From contig JALHTP010000065.1 of the NCBI GenBank assembly GCA_022865725.1, forward strand, positions 1-11,327: a DNA stretch of 11,327 nucleotides, written 5' to 3'. Shown piece by piece: positions 1 through 6,652 of the stretch (its first letter is position 1; every line of letters begins with the position of its first letter). The notes beneath the pieces are model-generated. The model did not search any database. It saw nothing but the letters and a program-made list of their open reading frames with translations, and was not told where the DNA came from. The translations under genes were made by a program, and so were the position numbers. The stretch is from Methyloceanibacter sp. Its GTDB lineage: Bacteria; Pseudomonadota; Alphaproteobacteria; Rhizobiales; Methyloligellaceae.

Positions 1-1295
1 ACGCTTTGACCGAGAATGTCGGCGAGCCGCTGCATGAGCCAGGCATTGCCGGTCATCCCCCCATCGACCCGCAAGGCCGACAGCGACGGGATGCCACTGA
101 CCGCCATGTCTTGACGCATGGCGGTCAAGAGATCGCGGGTCTGGAAGGCGACCGCCTCGAGCCCTGCCGCGACGAGATCGGCCTTCGATGCGGCGCGGGT
201 CAGCCCGAGAATGGCAGCCCTTGCGCGCGCATCCCAGAACGGCGCGCCAAGTCCCTGAAAGGCGGGAACGAGATAGACGCCGGAATTCGGGTCCGCAGCT
301 TTCGCCAAAGCCTCGCTCTCCGCCGCGCATGCGATGAGCCCGAGGCTGTCCCGGAGCCACTGCACCGTGGCGCCCGCCATGAAGATGGCGCCCTCGAGCG
401 CGTAAGCGCGCCTCCCTTCGAGCTGATGCAAGATGGTCGAGAGCATGCGCGTGGCCGAGGCCACTTTCTCCGCGCCCGTATTGGCGAGCACGAAGCAGCC
501 GGTGCCGTAGGTCGCCTTGAGCATGCCGGGCCTGAAACAGGCCTGCCCATAGGCTGCCGCCTGCTGGTCGCCGGCAACGCCTGTGATGGCGATGGAAGCG
601 CCGAAATGATGAAGCTCCGTGTGTCCGAACTCGCCCTGGCTGTCGCGCACCTCCGGCAGCATCGCGCGCGGCACAACCAACCGATCCAGCAGCCGCTCGT
701 CCCACTGCCCGGACCTGATGTCGTAGAGCATGGTGCGGGCGGCGTTGCTCGCGTCGGTCGCATGCAGCCTGCCGCCGGTCAGCCTGAACAGAAGGAAGCT
801 ATCGATCGTGCCGAAGCACACCTCCCCTGCCCGCGCCCTTGCTTCGAGGCCCGGCACATACGTCAGCAGCCAGGCCAGCTTCGTCGCCGAGAAATAAGGA
901 TCGATGACGAGGCCGGTCGCTTCCGCGACATGCGCGCCCCAGCCTTCTTGCGCAAGCCCGGCGCAAAGCGGAGCCGTGCGCCGGTCCTGCCAGACGATGG
1001 CATTGGCGAGCGGCTTGCCGGTCGCACTGTCCCAGACGACAGTCGTCTCGCGCTGATTGGTGATGCCGAGGCAAGCGACGGATTTCGGGCTCGTCCCGCT
1101 CAGCACCTCGCGGCCGACTTGGAGCACCGACCGCCAGATCTCCTCGGGGTCGTGCTCCACCTGCCCCGGCGCCGGATAGATCTGCGTGAGCGGAATTTGC
1201 GCGCTGCCGCGAGCGCGGCCCTGCCGGTCGAACAGGATGGCGCGGGTGCTGGTCGTCCCCTGATCGATGGCGAGGGCGAAGCTCTCCTCGCTCAT
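1..1295 (-). CDS. glpK: Glycerol kinase, C-terminus cut by window edge
   Basis: This gene encodes glycerol kinase, a cytoplasmic FGGY-family enzyme that uses ATP to convert glycerol to sn-glycerol 3-phosphate. The 431 visible codons start MSEESFALAIDQGTTSTRAI and stay open to base 1; the family is about 500 residues, so roughly the last 65-70 are outside. Visible signatures: the N-terminal phosphate loop DQGTTSTRA (residues 11-19), NQRET (80-84, glycerol-contacting Arg and Glu in E. coli GlpK), VWQDRRT (101-107), DPYFSATKLAWLL (132-144), GDQQAA (242-247, containing the catalytic Asp), KATYGTGCF (260-268), ALEGAIFMAGA (299-309) and VDGG (410-413, second nucleotide motif). The start codon overlaps the stop of cutA in an ATGA tetranucleotide, so the two are probably cotranscribed and translationally coupled. 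No glpF or glpD is in view. The family assignment is very secure; glycerol specificity rests on the NQRET and DPYFSATKL match to known GlpK. Confidence 0.95.
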   Translation of the reverse strand, partial: MSEESFALAIDQGTTSTRAILFDRQGRARGSAQIPLTQIYPAPGQVEHDPEEIWRSVLQVGREVLSGTSPKSVACLGITNQRETTVVWDSATGKPLANAIVWQDRRTAPLCAGLAQEGWGAHVAEATGLVIDPYFSATKLAWLLTYVPGLEARARAGEVCFGTIDSFLLFRLTGGRLHATDASNAARTMLYDIRSGQWDERLLDRLVVPRAMLPEVRDSQGEFGHTELHHFGASIAITGVAGDQQAAAYGQACFRPGMLKATYGTGCFVLANTGAEKVASATRMLSTILHQLEGRRAYALEGAIFMAGATVQWLRDSLGLIACAAESEALAKAADPNSGVYLVPAFQGLGAPFWDARARAAILGLTRAASKADLVAAGLEAVAFQTRDLLTAMRQDMAVSGIPSLSALRVDGGMTGNAWLMQRLADILGQS

Positions 1296-1633
1296 TGTTG
1301 CTCTGGGCTTCGCGTTTGACTGACGATCCAGCCGCAATATTCGGCGCTGCCGCCCTCCGCCGGCAGCACCAGCAGCGCCGGCAGCTCGTAAGGATGCAGC
1401 CGCTTCGTCTCCTTCAGCACGGCCTCGGTCAGGCCCGCCCGCGTCTTGATGATCATGGCGACCTCGTTCGCCTCCTCGCGCGCGCCCTTCCACTCGAACA
1501 CCGAGATCATACCCGGAAACATGTTGATGCAGGCCGCGAGCCGCGCCGCCACCAGCGCCTCGCCGACGCGTTTTGCGTCGGCAAGTGCCGGAAAGGTCGT
1601 ATAGATCAGGACCGGCCGGTCGTCGTTCGCCAT
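1292..1633 (-). CDS. cutA: CutA divalent-cation tolerance family protein
   Basis: This is a 113-residue protein of the CutA1 family, small trimeric PII-like proteins in the cytoplasm. The family is named from E. coli copper tolerance, but its biochemical role is not settled. The family pattern is clear in order: IYTTFP near the N-terminus, then RLAACINMFPGMISVFEWKG, IIKTRA, the HPYELPALLVLP segment and a closing YCGWI. Length fits the usual 105-115 residues. I chose the ATG at 1633 (MANDDRPVLIYTTFP); the frame stays open to 1690, but the extra 19 residues do not look like the family. The TGA stop overlaps the glpK ATG. Divergent nadK starts 104 bases away, so this short gap should hold promoters for both directions, though I see no good -35/-10 pair for cutA. 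Known CutA proteins often have PEI where this one has PAL after HPYE. Confidence 0.93.
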   Translation of the reverse strand: MANDDRPVLIYTTFPALADAKRVGEALVAARLAACINMFPGMISVFEWKGAREEANEVAMIIKTRAGLTEAVLKETKRLHPYELPALLVLPAEGGSAEYCGWIVSQTRSPEQQ

Positions 1634-1737
1634 GGATTCACCATTCCGCCCGCAAATAGAGGGACTTGCAATTGCGGGGCACGGTCGCATTTATAGTGCC
1701 CGCTTCTTAGGCCCGCTCCAAGCGCCTCGACAGGACC

Positions 1738-2508
1738 ATGCCCCGCTTCGATAAAATCGCCTTCGTTGCCAGCGAGACCAAGGAGGCAGACGAGGCGCTT
1801 GCCAAGCTGACCAAGCGTTACGGCAATACCGCCGTCGCGGAGGCCGACGCGATCGTCGCCCTTGGCGGCGACGGGCTGATGCTGCAAACCATGCACGGCC
1901 ATCTCAACAGCCATATCCCTATCTACGGCATGAACCGCGGATCGGTCGGCTTTCTCCTCAACGACTATCGCGAGGACAGTCTCAAGGAGCGGCTCAGGGC
2001 TGCCGAGATCACCGTCATCCACCCCTTGCGCATGACGGCCCACGACAAGCACGGCGTCAGGCACGAGGCGCTCGCCATCAACGAGGCGTCGCTGTTCCGG
2101 CAAATCTATCAGGCCGCCAAGTTCAGGATCGCGGTCGACGGCAAGGTCCGCCTCGAGGAGCTCATCTGCGACGGCGTGCTGGTTTCGACCCCGGCCGGCT
2201 CGACCGCCTATAATCTCTCGGCGCACGGGCCGATCCTGCCGATCAACGCGCCGCTTCTGGCGCTTACCCCGATCAGCCCCTTCCGCCCAAGGCGCTGGCG
2301 CGGCGCGCTTCTGCCGAACGACGCCAAGGTCACAATCGAGGTGCTCGAGCCTGACAAGCGCCCGGTAAGCGCCGTGGCCGACCACACCGAGTTCCGCGAC
2401 GTGATCAAGGTCGAGGTGATGGAGGAAAGCGGCATCGACATCTTGATGATGTTCGATCCGGGCCACACGCTGGCCGAGCGCATCCTCGCCGAGCAGTTCG
2501 GCTATTGA
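1738..2508 (+). CDS. nadK: NAD kinase
   Basis: This is NAD kinase (PpnK/NadK family), which phosphorylates NAD to NADP with ATP or polyphosphate in the cytoplasm and sets the NADP(H) pool. The 256-residue product starts MPRFDKIAFVASETKEAD. It carries the catalytic GGDG (residues 43-46), the MNRGSVGFLLN loop (65-75), the AINEASLFR motif (113-121) with the NE pair that binds the substrate, and DGVLVSTPAGSTAYN (145-159), the NAD-binding signature. Length matches the short alphaproteobacterial form. The start is supported by an AGGA a few bases ahead of the ATG. A loose promoter (TTGCAA at 1666-1671, TATAGT at 1692-1697) has a spacer of 20 bases, which is too long to trust. Its 3' end overlaps the converging flavin reductase gene by 7 bases. 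Identity is secure. Confidence 0.96.
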   Translation: MPRFDKIAFVASETKEADEALAKLTKRYGNTAVAEADAIVALGGDGLMLQTMHGHLNSHIPIYGMNRGSVGFLLNDYREDSLKERLRAAEITVIHPLRMTAHDKHGVRHEALAINEASLFRQIYQAAKFRIAVDGKVRLEELICDGVLVSTPAGSTAYNLSAHGPILPINAPLLALTPISPFRPRRWRGALLPNDAKVTIEVLEPDKRPVSAVADHTEFRDVIKVEVMEESGIDILMMFDPGHTLAERILAEQFGY

Positions 2509-3125
2509 GACGCGGCGCGACCACCCGCTCCCGGCCGGGGTAACGTGAACACCTCGTCGATCACCGCATAGTCGCCATAGCCGAGCCGGGCGATCGGCTT
2601 CACCCGCGTCACATCCACTCTGCCGTCGACGATCACCTCGTCGGCGATGTGGACGCCAACGACCTGGCCGAGCACGATCGCGTGGGTACTCGGTCCGCCG
2701 TTCCGGCCGGGCAGCGCGATGGTCCGCCAATAACGGCACTCGAAGGCGACCGGCGACTCGTTCACGCGCGGCGGCGCCACGAGACGCGACGGCGCAGGCG
2801 TCAGGCCCGCGAGCCGCATCTCGTCGACATCGGGGCCGACGGAAGCCGATGTCTTGTTCATCGCCTCGCGAAGCTCGTAGGTGGCGAGCGAGCAGACGAA
2901 CTCGCCCGTCTCCTCGGCGTTGCGCTGACTGTCCTTGCGGCCGCCCGAGGCGAACATCACGAAATGCGGGTCCTCCGAGACGGCGTTGAAGAAGCTGTAG
3001 GGCGCGAGGTTGACCACGCCGCTCCTGCCGAGCGTCGAGATCCAGCCGATGGGCCGCGGCGCGACAAGCGCCTTGAAGGGATCGAGCGCTAGACCGTGGG
3101 TGTTGGCGACGGCGTCATAGAACAT
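2502..3125 (-). CDS. Flavin reductase-like FMN-binding protein (DIM6/NTAB type)
   Basis: This 207-residue cytoplasmic protein belongs to the flavin reductase-like, split-barrel FMN-binding family (COG1853, DIM6/NTAB). Such proteins bind FMN and often use NAD(P)H, but substrates vary and none can be named here. The diagnostic block runs over residues 20-59: LVAPRPIGWISTLG, then VNLAPYSFFNAVSEDPHFVM, a flavin-binding signature. Also typical are SQRNAEETGEFVCSLAT (66-82), SPVAFECRYWRTIALPG (124-140) and HAIVLGQVVGVHI (148-160). I chose the ATG at 3125 (MFYDAVANTHGLALDPFKAL); the frame stays open upstream, but that part reads as low-complexity, Arg/Ser-rich sequence overlapping the neighbour. The nitroreductase gene ends 34 bases upstream on the same strand, so the two are probably one operon. 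The gap holds a short imperfect hairpin (3134-3153). The TAG stop overlaps the end of nadK. Family call is strong; function is open. Confidence 0.9.
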   Translation of the reverse strand: MFYDAVANTHGLALDPFKALVAPRPIGWISTLGRSGVVNLAPYSFFNAVSEDPHFVMFASGGRKDSQRNAEETGEFVCSLATYELREAMNKTSASVGPDVDEMRLAGLTPAPSRLVAPPRVNESPVAFECRYWRTIALPGRNGGPSTHAIVLGQVVGVHIADEVIVDGRVDVTRVKPIARLGYGDYAVIDEVFTLPRPGAGGRAASQ

Positions 3126-3159
3126 GACACTCTCTATAGGCCTAAGGCCGTAGCTTCCT

Positions 3160-3732
3160 TTATGGACGCCAGGGCGCGACGATCTCGGCGAGCTTCGGCC
3201 GCTCGCGCTCGTCGGGCTTCTCCTTGGCCGTCCCAATATAGACGAAACCGGCGACCCGCTCGTTGTCGGCAAGCCGAAGCGCCTTGCGGACACCCTCGCT
3301 ATAGCCGCACCATTCGGTGATCCATTGCGCGCCGTAGCCGAGCGCGGTGGCGGCGACGATGAGGTTCTGGCAGCAAGCGCCGGCCGAAAGGGTCTGCTCC
3401 CATTCCGGCGCCCCCGGAGTCTTCACTATGCGCGAGATCACGGCGATGACGAGCGGCGCGCGCAGGAACCGCTTTGCCTCGGTCTTGAGCCGGAAGGCCC
3501 CAGGATCGCTCTCCTCGGTGCGGCAGATTTCCGCCAAGACCCCGCCGAATGCCGCCCGCGCCTCGCCCTGGAACAGCAGGAAGCGCCAAGGCACGAGCTT
3601 CTTGTGGTCGGGTACGCGCGAGGCCGCCCGCAAGATCAGCTCAAGCTCGGCCGTGCTCGGGCCGGGCTCCCCGAGGCTATTGGCCGACACCGAGCGGCGG
3701 GCAAGCAGCAGATCTATCGTCGGGTTGGTCAT
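3160..3732 (-). CDS. Nitroreductase family protein, YdjA-like
   Basis: This 190-residue protein belongs to the FMN-dependent nitroreductase family and resembles E. coli YdjA, a small NAD(P)H-dependent flavoenzyme whose natural substrate is unknown. Evidence: the N-terminal LLLARRSVSA (residues 8-17, FMN phosphate-binding RRS), ILRAASRVPDHKKLVPWRFL (33-52; YdjA has APDHKSMQPW here), APLVIAVIS (92-100), WEQTLSAGACCQNLIVAATA (111-130), LGYGAQWIT (131-139) and VAGFVYIGTA (160-169). The size matches YdjA rather than the longer NfsA/NfsB type. I chose the ATG at 3732 (MTNPTIDLLLARRSV) because GAGG lies about five bases ahead and the family begins at the RRS helix; the frame is open to 3840, but the extra 36 residues are probably not translated. 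It is the first gene of a likely two-gene operon with the flavin reductase gene, next to NAD kinase, which supplies NADP. Confidence 0.91.
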   Translation of the reverse strand: MTNPTIDLLLARRSVSANSLGEPGPSTAELELILRAASRVPDHKKLVPWRFLLFQGEARAAFGGVLAEICRTEESDPGAFRLKTEAKRFLRAPLVIAVISRIVKTPGAPEWEQTLSAGACCQNLIVAATALGYGAQWITEWCGYSEGVRKALRLADNERVAGFVYIGTAKEKPDERERPKLAEIVAPWRP

Positions 3733-3801
3733 TGCCTCGAAACGGGGGTGGTGAAGGGTCGCGTTCCCTATCCTGAAACCGGGCGGCGGACAATGCCGGA
3801 G

Positions 3802-3825
3802 GTCCGCCTTGGGCGGCAGCGCTGA
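3802..3825 (-). repeat. Possible fragment of a dispersed alphaproteobacterial intergenic repeat
   Basis: In the gap ahead of the nitroreductase gene the minus strand reads SALPPKAD in one frame. I recall this translated motif as the hallmark of a short dispersed repeat in Bradyrhizobium and relatives, where it produces many small spurious protein annotations. Only one copy is seen in this window, so repeat status rests on memory, not on the sequence itself. Confidence 0.3.
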
Positions 3826-3898
3826 GACCCTCTGAAGCACCGCAAATCGGCCTTATTCGCAAAGGAATTTCACCCAATCGTTGGGCACCGGAAACGGG

Positions 3899-3904
3899 TA
3901 TAAC
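3899..3904 (+). promoter_or_regulatory. Possible -10 box for the VWA gene
   Basis: TATAAC stands 32 bases before the VWA start codon and would give a leader of about 25 bases that includes the GGAG at 3924-3927. No -35 fits well: TTGGGC at 3881-3886 is only 12 bases upstream and CAATCG at 3875-3880 has the right spacing but poor sequence. The call is weak. Confidence 0.25.
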
Positions 3905-3935
3905 AGCTTGCGGCCGGCTGATCGGAGCTATCGCT

Positions 3936-6044
3936 ATGCGGGGGAAACGCTGCGGGGAGCTTAGGCTCCTCCTCTTGCCCGCCGCTCTTCTCGGAGCGGC
4001 GGCCGCAAGCGCCGCGAATGCACCCCCTCAAGCCGCCGCGCCGGGCCTCCCCGCCACCATCGTCGTGCTCGACGCCTCCAGCAGCATGAACACGAAGATC
4101 GGCAAAGCGAGCAAGATCGCTGCCGTGCGGACCGAGCTTGGCCAAGCGTTGGGAAGTTACGCGGGTCGTCTAACGTTCGGGCTGGTTGCCTTTGGCCATC
4201 GCAAGGCGTCGAACTGCGCCGACAGCGAGATGCTGGCAAAGCCCGGCGAGCTTACTTTCGCTTCGCAAAGCAAGCTCCTCGACACCGTCAAGCCGAAGGG
4301 TCAGGCCCCGATCGCCGCTGCCTTGAGCGACGCCGCCAAGGCGCAAGCGAAAGATCAGAGCCTCGACATCGTCCTCATCGCCGACGGCGGCGATAACTGC
4401 GACGCCGATATCTGCTCGACGGCCGTCGCGCTAAAGGAGAAGGCGCAAGCGCTCCGTATCCATGTGCTCGGCTATGCCGCCAAGGCGGACGAGCTCAAGC
4501 CCTTGAGCTGCATCGCGAGCGCCACCGGCGGGACCTTCGTCGCCGCGACCAATGCAGGCGAGCTGAAGCAAGGCCTCGCCACCGTCCTCGACGCGATCGT
4601 CAACAAGCAGCCTGCGTCCCCGCAAGCCGCCGCGGCCGCGGAAAGCGCCGCCCCGCCGGTGACGGGTGCTGCGCTTCCGGCAGGGACGGCCACGGCAGAG
4701 CCGATCGACCTCGATGCCATGGCAGATCACGCAAGCCCACCGGCTCTGCCCGTGCCGGATGTCCCACAGCCTCAAGCGGCTGCGCCGGCATCGGCTCCGC
4801 AAGGTGCGGAAGCGGCCAGCGAGACCGCCGTGCATAAATCCGCAAGCGCTCCGCCAGCCCAAACGCAAGCGCTCGCGGAGCCCGCGCCGGCACCGGCGGG
4901 CGCATCCGAAGCCCCTCCCGTGCGGCGGGTGCAATCCGTTCCGGTCGCGCCCCCGGCGCCGCCACCCCCCGCCGCGCCACCGACACCCGCCGCCGCGCCA
5001 CCTATCCCGACGCCGGCCCCCAAGGCCGCGGCTCCAACCGCGGCAGCGCAAACCGCGGCGGCGCAGATTCAGCTTCCCGTCCCGGTCACCTTCAGGGCGC
5101 TCGTCACCGAGGCCGGACCCAAATTGCAATCGGGGCTCACCTGGCGCGTCTTTGCCTCGAAGACCTCGGAAGGCGGCGGCTACAAGCTGCTCAGCACCCA
5201 CCGCGAGGCGATGCCGACCGCGGCGCTATTGCCCGGCGAATATCTGGTCAATGCCGCTTACGGCCTTTCCAACCTCACCAAGAAGATCAAGGTGGAGAGC
5301 GGCCACTCGCTGGAGGAGACCTTCGTCCTCAACACCGGCGGGCTGAAGCTTACCGCCGGCCTTGCCAATGGCGAGGCCGTGCCGGAGAGCGCCGTCAAAT
5401 TCGACATCCTCTCCGACGAGGAGGATCAGTTCGGCAATCGCCACAAGATTCTCCACAACGCCAAGCCCGGCCTCGTCATCAGGCTGAATGCCGGGGCCTA
5501 TCGCGTCGAAAGCCTCTATGGCGACGCGAACGCGACCGTCAGGGCCGACGTGACCGTCGAGCCCGGCAAGGTCACCGAGGCGACCATCAAGCAGACCGGC
5601 TCCAAGACGACCTTCAAGCTCGTCCAGTCCCTCGGCGGCGAGGCGCTCGCCGACACCAAATGGACCATCCTCACCTCTGCCGGCGACGTGGTGAAGGAAA
5701 ATGCCGGCGCGCTCCCGACCCACATTCTGTCTCCGGGCAGCTACGCCGTGGTCGCCGACCATGCCGGCTCGAGCTATACGCGCAAATTCAGCATCGAGCC
5801 CGGCGAGGCCAAGCAGGTCGAGGTCGTGGTCGATGACGGCCCGACCTCGCCCGACGATCTCAAGGCGCTGACCGATCCGCCCGAGCCGCCGCCTCCGCCC
5901 GCAGGCGGAGTGGTCGCGGGCGACGGGCAGGCGCCATCGCCGAATTCGGGTGCGGCCTTCGACGGCTTCTCGGCGACCTCGCCCGCCGACCCCAATGCGC
6001 CGCTGATCAATCCCGGCGCCTTGTTCCGCCCCTCGACGCGCTAG
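3936..6044 (+). CDS. Secreted von Willebrand factor A protein with three C-terminal beta repeats
   Basis: This 702-residue protein of unknown function is predicted to be exported. Residues 1-29 form a signal peptide (basic start, LLLLPAALLGAAAA core, cleavage near SAANA). Residues 40-225 are a VWA domain: TIVVLDASSS holds the MIDAS DxSxS at 46-50, and VLIADGGDNC holds the later Asp at 150. Where VWA domains usually have Thr (GxTPI) this one has Ala124 (KGQAPIAAAL). Cys155 and Cys160 are spaced like the ETCGGDPC pair of many VWA proteins and may pair. Residues 226-380 are a Pro/Ala-rich linker. Residues 383-632 hold three related units of about 80 residues, each with a turn such as LLPGEYLVNAAYG, LNAGAYRVESLYG or LSPGSYAVVADHA, resembling carboxypeptidase-regulatory or Cna-B beta sandwiches. 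The tail has another Pro run and no membrane anchor. GGAG eight bases ahead supports the start. I recall similar repeats in uncharacterised Hyphomicrobiales proteins. Function cannot be named. Confidence 0.88.
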   Translation: MRGKRCGELRLLLLPAALLGAAAASAANAPPQAAAPGLPATIVVLDASSSMNTKIGKASKIAAVRTELGQALGSYAGRLTFGLVAFGHRKASNCADSEMLAKPGELTFASQSKLLDTVKPKGQAPIAAALSDAAKAQAKDQSLDIVLIADGGDNCDADICSTAVALKEKAQALRIHVLGYAAKADELKPLSCIASATGGTFVAATNAGELKQGLATVLDAIVNKQPASPQAAAAAESAAPPVTGAALPAGTATAEPIDLDAMADHASPPALPVPDVPQPQAAAPASAPQGAEAASETAVHKSASAPPAQTQALAEPAPAPAGASEAPPVRRVQSVPVAPPAPPPPAAPPTPAAAPPIPTPAPKAAAPTAAAQTAAAQIQLPVPVTFRALVTEAGPKLQSGLTWRVFASKTSEGGGYKLLSTHREAMPTAALLPGEYLVNAAYGLSNLTKKIKVESGHSLEETFVLNTGGLKLTAGLANGEAVPESAVKFDILSDEEDQFGNRHKILHNAKPGLVIRLNAGAYRVESLYGDANATVRADVTVEPGKVTEATIKQTGSKTTFKLVQSLGGEALADTKWTILTSAGDVVKENAGALPTHILSPGSYAVVADHAGSSYTRKFSIEPGEAKQVEVVVDDGPTSPDDLKALTDPPEPPPPPAGGVVAGDGQAPSPNSGAAFDGFSATSPADPNAPLINPGALFRPSTR

Positions 6045-6638
6045 GCTCCGCTGGCCTGGCATAGGCGACTTCGCTGCAGCGGCAACGATAGGCCTCCGCC
6101 AGACGCATCGCGCGCGAGGGAAGCAGCAAGCCTTGCTCGGCGAGATCAGCAAGATGGAGCAGCCGCTCTTCGGCCTCGGAATGAGACATGACCGCGCCGG
6201 AGGCGAGGATGTGGCCGACCTCGACGCCAGCGCCGGCCAAAGCGCGGCCCACCAGCAAACAGCGATGGCAATCGAGCGGATCGGCCTCGGAGCACATCAC
6301 CGCGATCCGGTAGTCCTCCGCACCGAGCATGAGCTGATCGAGGCCGGACTGAAACGACGGAGCCGCGGCCATCTTCTCGTAGTTGGCACGCCTCCCGTGA
6401 ACAGCTCCTGCTGTTGCGGCCGCCCGCCGAGCTCGTTGCCGAGAAAGACATAGGCGATGCCCCGCGCGTCGAGCGACACTGCCAAGGCGCGCTTGTTGAA
6501 GTGGGGTGAAAAGCGTGACACGGGCGCTGAGCGGACGTCCGCCACGGACGTCGTCCGCGCCGTTTCCAGCAGCGCGATGAAGCGCGGAAGGGAATGCCGC
6601 GAATGGCCGATGGTGAGGATCGGCTGCAATAGCGCCAT
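6007..6638 (-). pseudogene. DUF488 family gene broken by a single-base frameshift
   Basis: Two frames together give one DUF488 protein of about 210 residues. The first 84 residues from the ATG at 6638 read MALLQPILTIGHSRHSL, then ADVRSAPVSRFSPHFNK and YVFLGNELGGRPQQQELF, the family's N-terminal motifs. Reading then switches at about 6387 to a second frame with ANYEKMAAAPSFQSGLDQLM, IAVMCSEADPLDCHRCLLVG, VGHILASG and a closing LAEAYRCRCSEVAYA, all in family order. Adding one base near GTG|CC at 6386-6388 would restore the gene, so one base is missing, by mutation or by sequencing error. DUF488 proteins are small cytoplasmic proteins of unknown role. A TTG at 6656 overlaps the thrS stop in a TTGA and is an alternative start; either way the gene is coupled to thrS. 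Its 3' end overlaps the end of the VWA gene by 38 bases. Confidence 0.85.
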
Positions 6639-6652
6639 GCCGGGTGACCGGC

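Noticed and set aside
6..1319. A 437-codon open frame on the plus strand antisense to glpK
   Set aside because: It is composed of Arg/Gly/Ala-rich sequence without any family motif, while the minus strand encodes an almost complete glycerol kinase.
3126..3293. N-terminal extension of the flavin reductase gene to 3293
   Set aside because: The extra residues are low-complexity and would overlap the end of the nitroreductase gene; the family starts near the ATG at 3125.
3733..3840. N-terminal extension of the nitroreductase to 3840
   Set aside because: The extra 36 residues do not resemble the family, and the ATG at 3732 has a proper ribosome binding site.
4920..5070. Repeat array in the Pro/Ala stretch of the VWA gene
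   Set aside because: The CCGCCGCGCCACC-like pieces are irregular and reflect Pro/Ala codons in a linker, not a CRISPR or true tandem DNA repeat.
4431..5201. A 256-codon minus-strand frame inside the VWA gene
   Set aside because: Its Arg/Gly-rich, repetitive content is the reverse of the Pro/Ala linker of the VWA protein.
6385..6392. Programmed -1 frameshifting in the DUF488 gene
   Set aside because: There is no X XXY YYZ heptamer or following strong stem at the junction; a single missing base is simpler.
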